DNA of 64,000 nucleotides from an uncultured Lactobacillus sp. (GTDB lineage Bacteria > Bacillota > Bacilli > Lactobacillales > Lactobacillaceae), in assembly GCA_946477855.1 (NCBI GenBank), contig CAMKZU010000005.1, forward strand, positions 1 through 64,000. The letters are read 5' to 3'. Below the pieces are notes generated by a model, which was not told the DNA's origin, did not search any database, and saw only the letters and a list, made by a program, of their open reading frames with translations. Every line of letters begins with the position of its first letter. Position 1 is the stretch's first letter. This document shows, piece after piece, positions 63,366 through 64,000 of the stretch. The position numbers and the translations under genes are program-made.

Positions 63366-64000
63366 GACTACCATTACCTTTTATAACGGCTTGAATACCA
63401 TTGGTGGACCGATGATCGAAGTCGCTTACCGCAATTCGCATATTTTATTTGATTTGGGTGAAGTCTACAGACCGGAGCTAAATCTGCCCGATGAAAAGTA
63501 TCAGACTTTAGTTAACAACCAGTTAATTGGGGATGTGCCCAACTTTTATGATCCCGAATTAACTGGGCAACCACTTGATCATGAGCGGTGGACACATGCG
63601 GCAGCTTACATGTCGCACCTTCACCTTGATCACAGCAAGGCTATGAATTTTTTGGCACCTGAAATACCTTTGTATGCTGGGCCGCTTACCGCTAAGATGC
63701 TGCCGGCTTTGAACGAAAAAGGGGACTTTCTGCTTCCAGCTGCTGGTCATGAGCCGAGCTATACTCGTCCCATTATTGCGGCGCAGTACCAAAAGCCGAT
63801 TGAAGTGGGCGATATTACAATGACGGTTTGGCCTAGTGACCACGATGCCTATGGTGCGACTGGACTTATTGTCAAGACACCTGATTTAGCAATTGCATAT
63901 ACTGGTGATATTCGCTTACACGGTTATCACCCCGATTGGGTCAAAAAATTTTTGACAGCTGCAAAAGAATGCGATGTTTTGATTACTGAGGCAACTGGGT
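63349..64000 (+). CDS. Metallo-beta-lactamase-fold hydrolase, partial
   Basis: Open from ATG 63349 (AAGGGGG upstream) to the window edge, 217 residues visible. The metal site HLHLDHSK (SHLHLDH), the SDHDAYGATG histidine and AYTGDIRLHG match MBL-fold hydrolases related to RNase J and phosphodiesterases. It is not in the ORF track because it runs off the end. Its overlap with the UgpE-like gene suggests it processes the transported compound, for instance a phosphodiester; that is inference. Confidence 0.82.
   Translation, partial: MTSKAKTTITFYNGLNTIGGPMIEVAYRNSHILFDLGEVYRPELNLPDEKYQTLVNNQLIGDVPNFYDPELTGQPLDHERWTHAAAYMSHLHLDHSKAMNFLAPEIPLYAGPLTAKMLPALNEKGDFLLPAAGHEPSYTRPIIAAQYQKPIEVGDITMTVWPSDHDAYGATGLIVKTPDLAIAYTGDIRLHGYHPDWVKKFLTAAKECDVLITEATG

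Noticed and set aside
1-64000. tRNA, rRNA genes, prophage genes or an origin of replication
   Set aside because: None was recognised on either strand by eye; a tRNAscan or Infernal run would be decisive.

Overview
The window looks like a chromosomal segment of a low-GC, host- or plant-sugar-adapted Lactobacillus (sensu stricto type). The indications are AT-rich DNA with strong GGAGG ribosome binding sites, many PTS operons, a PepI-type prolyl iminopeptidase, a paired DUF3290/DUF421 gene set, MucBP/LPXTG-type surface protein architecture and a lactobacillar type II-A CRISPR locus. I cannot name the species from sequence alone.

Layout. 1-385: decayed IS3-family transposase. 417-6700 (minus): a catabolic operon (DhnA-type aldolase, GlpP antiterminator, FGGY kinase, SDR, 2-hydroxyacid dehydrogenase, GatC-type PTS EIIC) behind a strong promoter with an embedded cre and a long leader hairpin-terminator. 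6731-10461: FMN riboswitch and complete riboflavin operon ribD-ribE-ribBA-ribH. 10647-13363: BspA/MucBP cell-wall anchored surface protein. 13373-14608: MFS transporter. 14777-20430: mannitol operon mtlA-mtlF-mtlD-mtlR. 20441-26648: sorbitol (glucitol) locus, sorE and sorR on minus, sorFABCD plus a small membrane protein on plus. 26839-30925: RspA/ManD-like enolase-superfamily dehydratase, beta-glucoside-type EIIBCA and an RpiR regulator. 30946-35377 (minus): ABC transporter of the TrpXYZ type with two paralogous lipoproteins, each preceded by a near-identical Tyr-rich leader-peptide attenuator. 35579-43070: a self-contained sigma-54 regulon (LevR-like activator, -24/-12 promoter, mannose-family PTS, MgtC-like protein, RpoN). 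43088-44029: aldo/keto reductase. 44299-51009: type II-A CRISPR-Cas (cas9, antisense-oriented tracrRNA, cas1, cas2, csn2, a 5-spacer array). 51056-52575: MFS transporter with a probable 5' frameshift. 52622-60267: a GT2 glycosyltransferase, PepI, a PAS protein, DUF3290/DUF421, a degenerate sirtuin, a DEDDh exonuclease and a membrane-anchored nuclease. 60589-64000: a Ugp/Msm-type sugar or glycerol-3-phosphate ABC transporter with a metallo-beta-lactamase-fold hydrolase cut by the window edge.

How the parts work together. Most of the window is carbohydrate acquisition. At least five PTS systems each sit with their own catabolic enzymes and dedicated regulator (GlpP, MtlR, SorR, RpiR, LevR/RpoN), and cre-like sites occur at several promoters, so CcpA probably sets a hierarchy. 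The most unusual element I find is the duplicated Tyr-rich leader peptide with mutually exclusive hairpins upstream of the two ABC-transporter lipoprotein genes. It reads as a classical ribosome-mediated attenuator for aromatic amino acid (probably tyrosine) uptake, is not a T-box, and I do not recognise it as a named family. The CRISPR locus has all catalytic residues intact and a tracrRNA that can be read directly from the anti-repeat.
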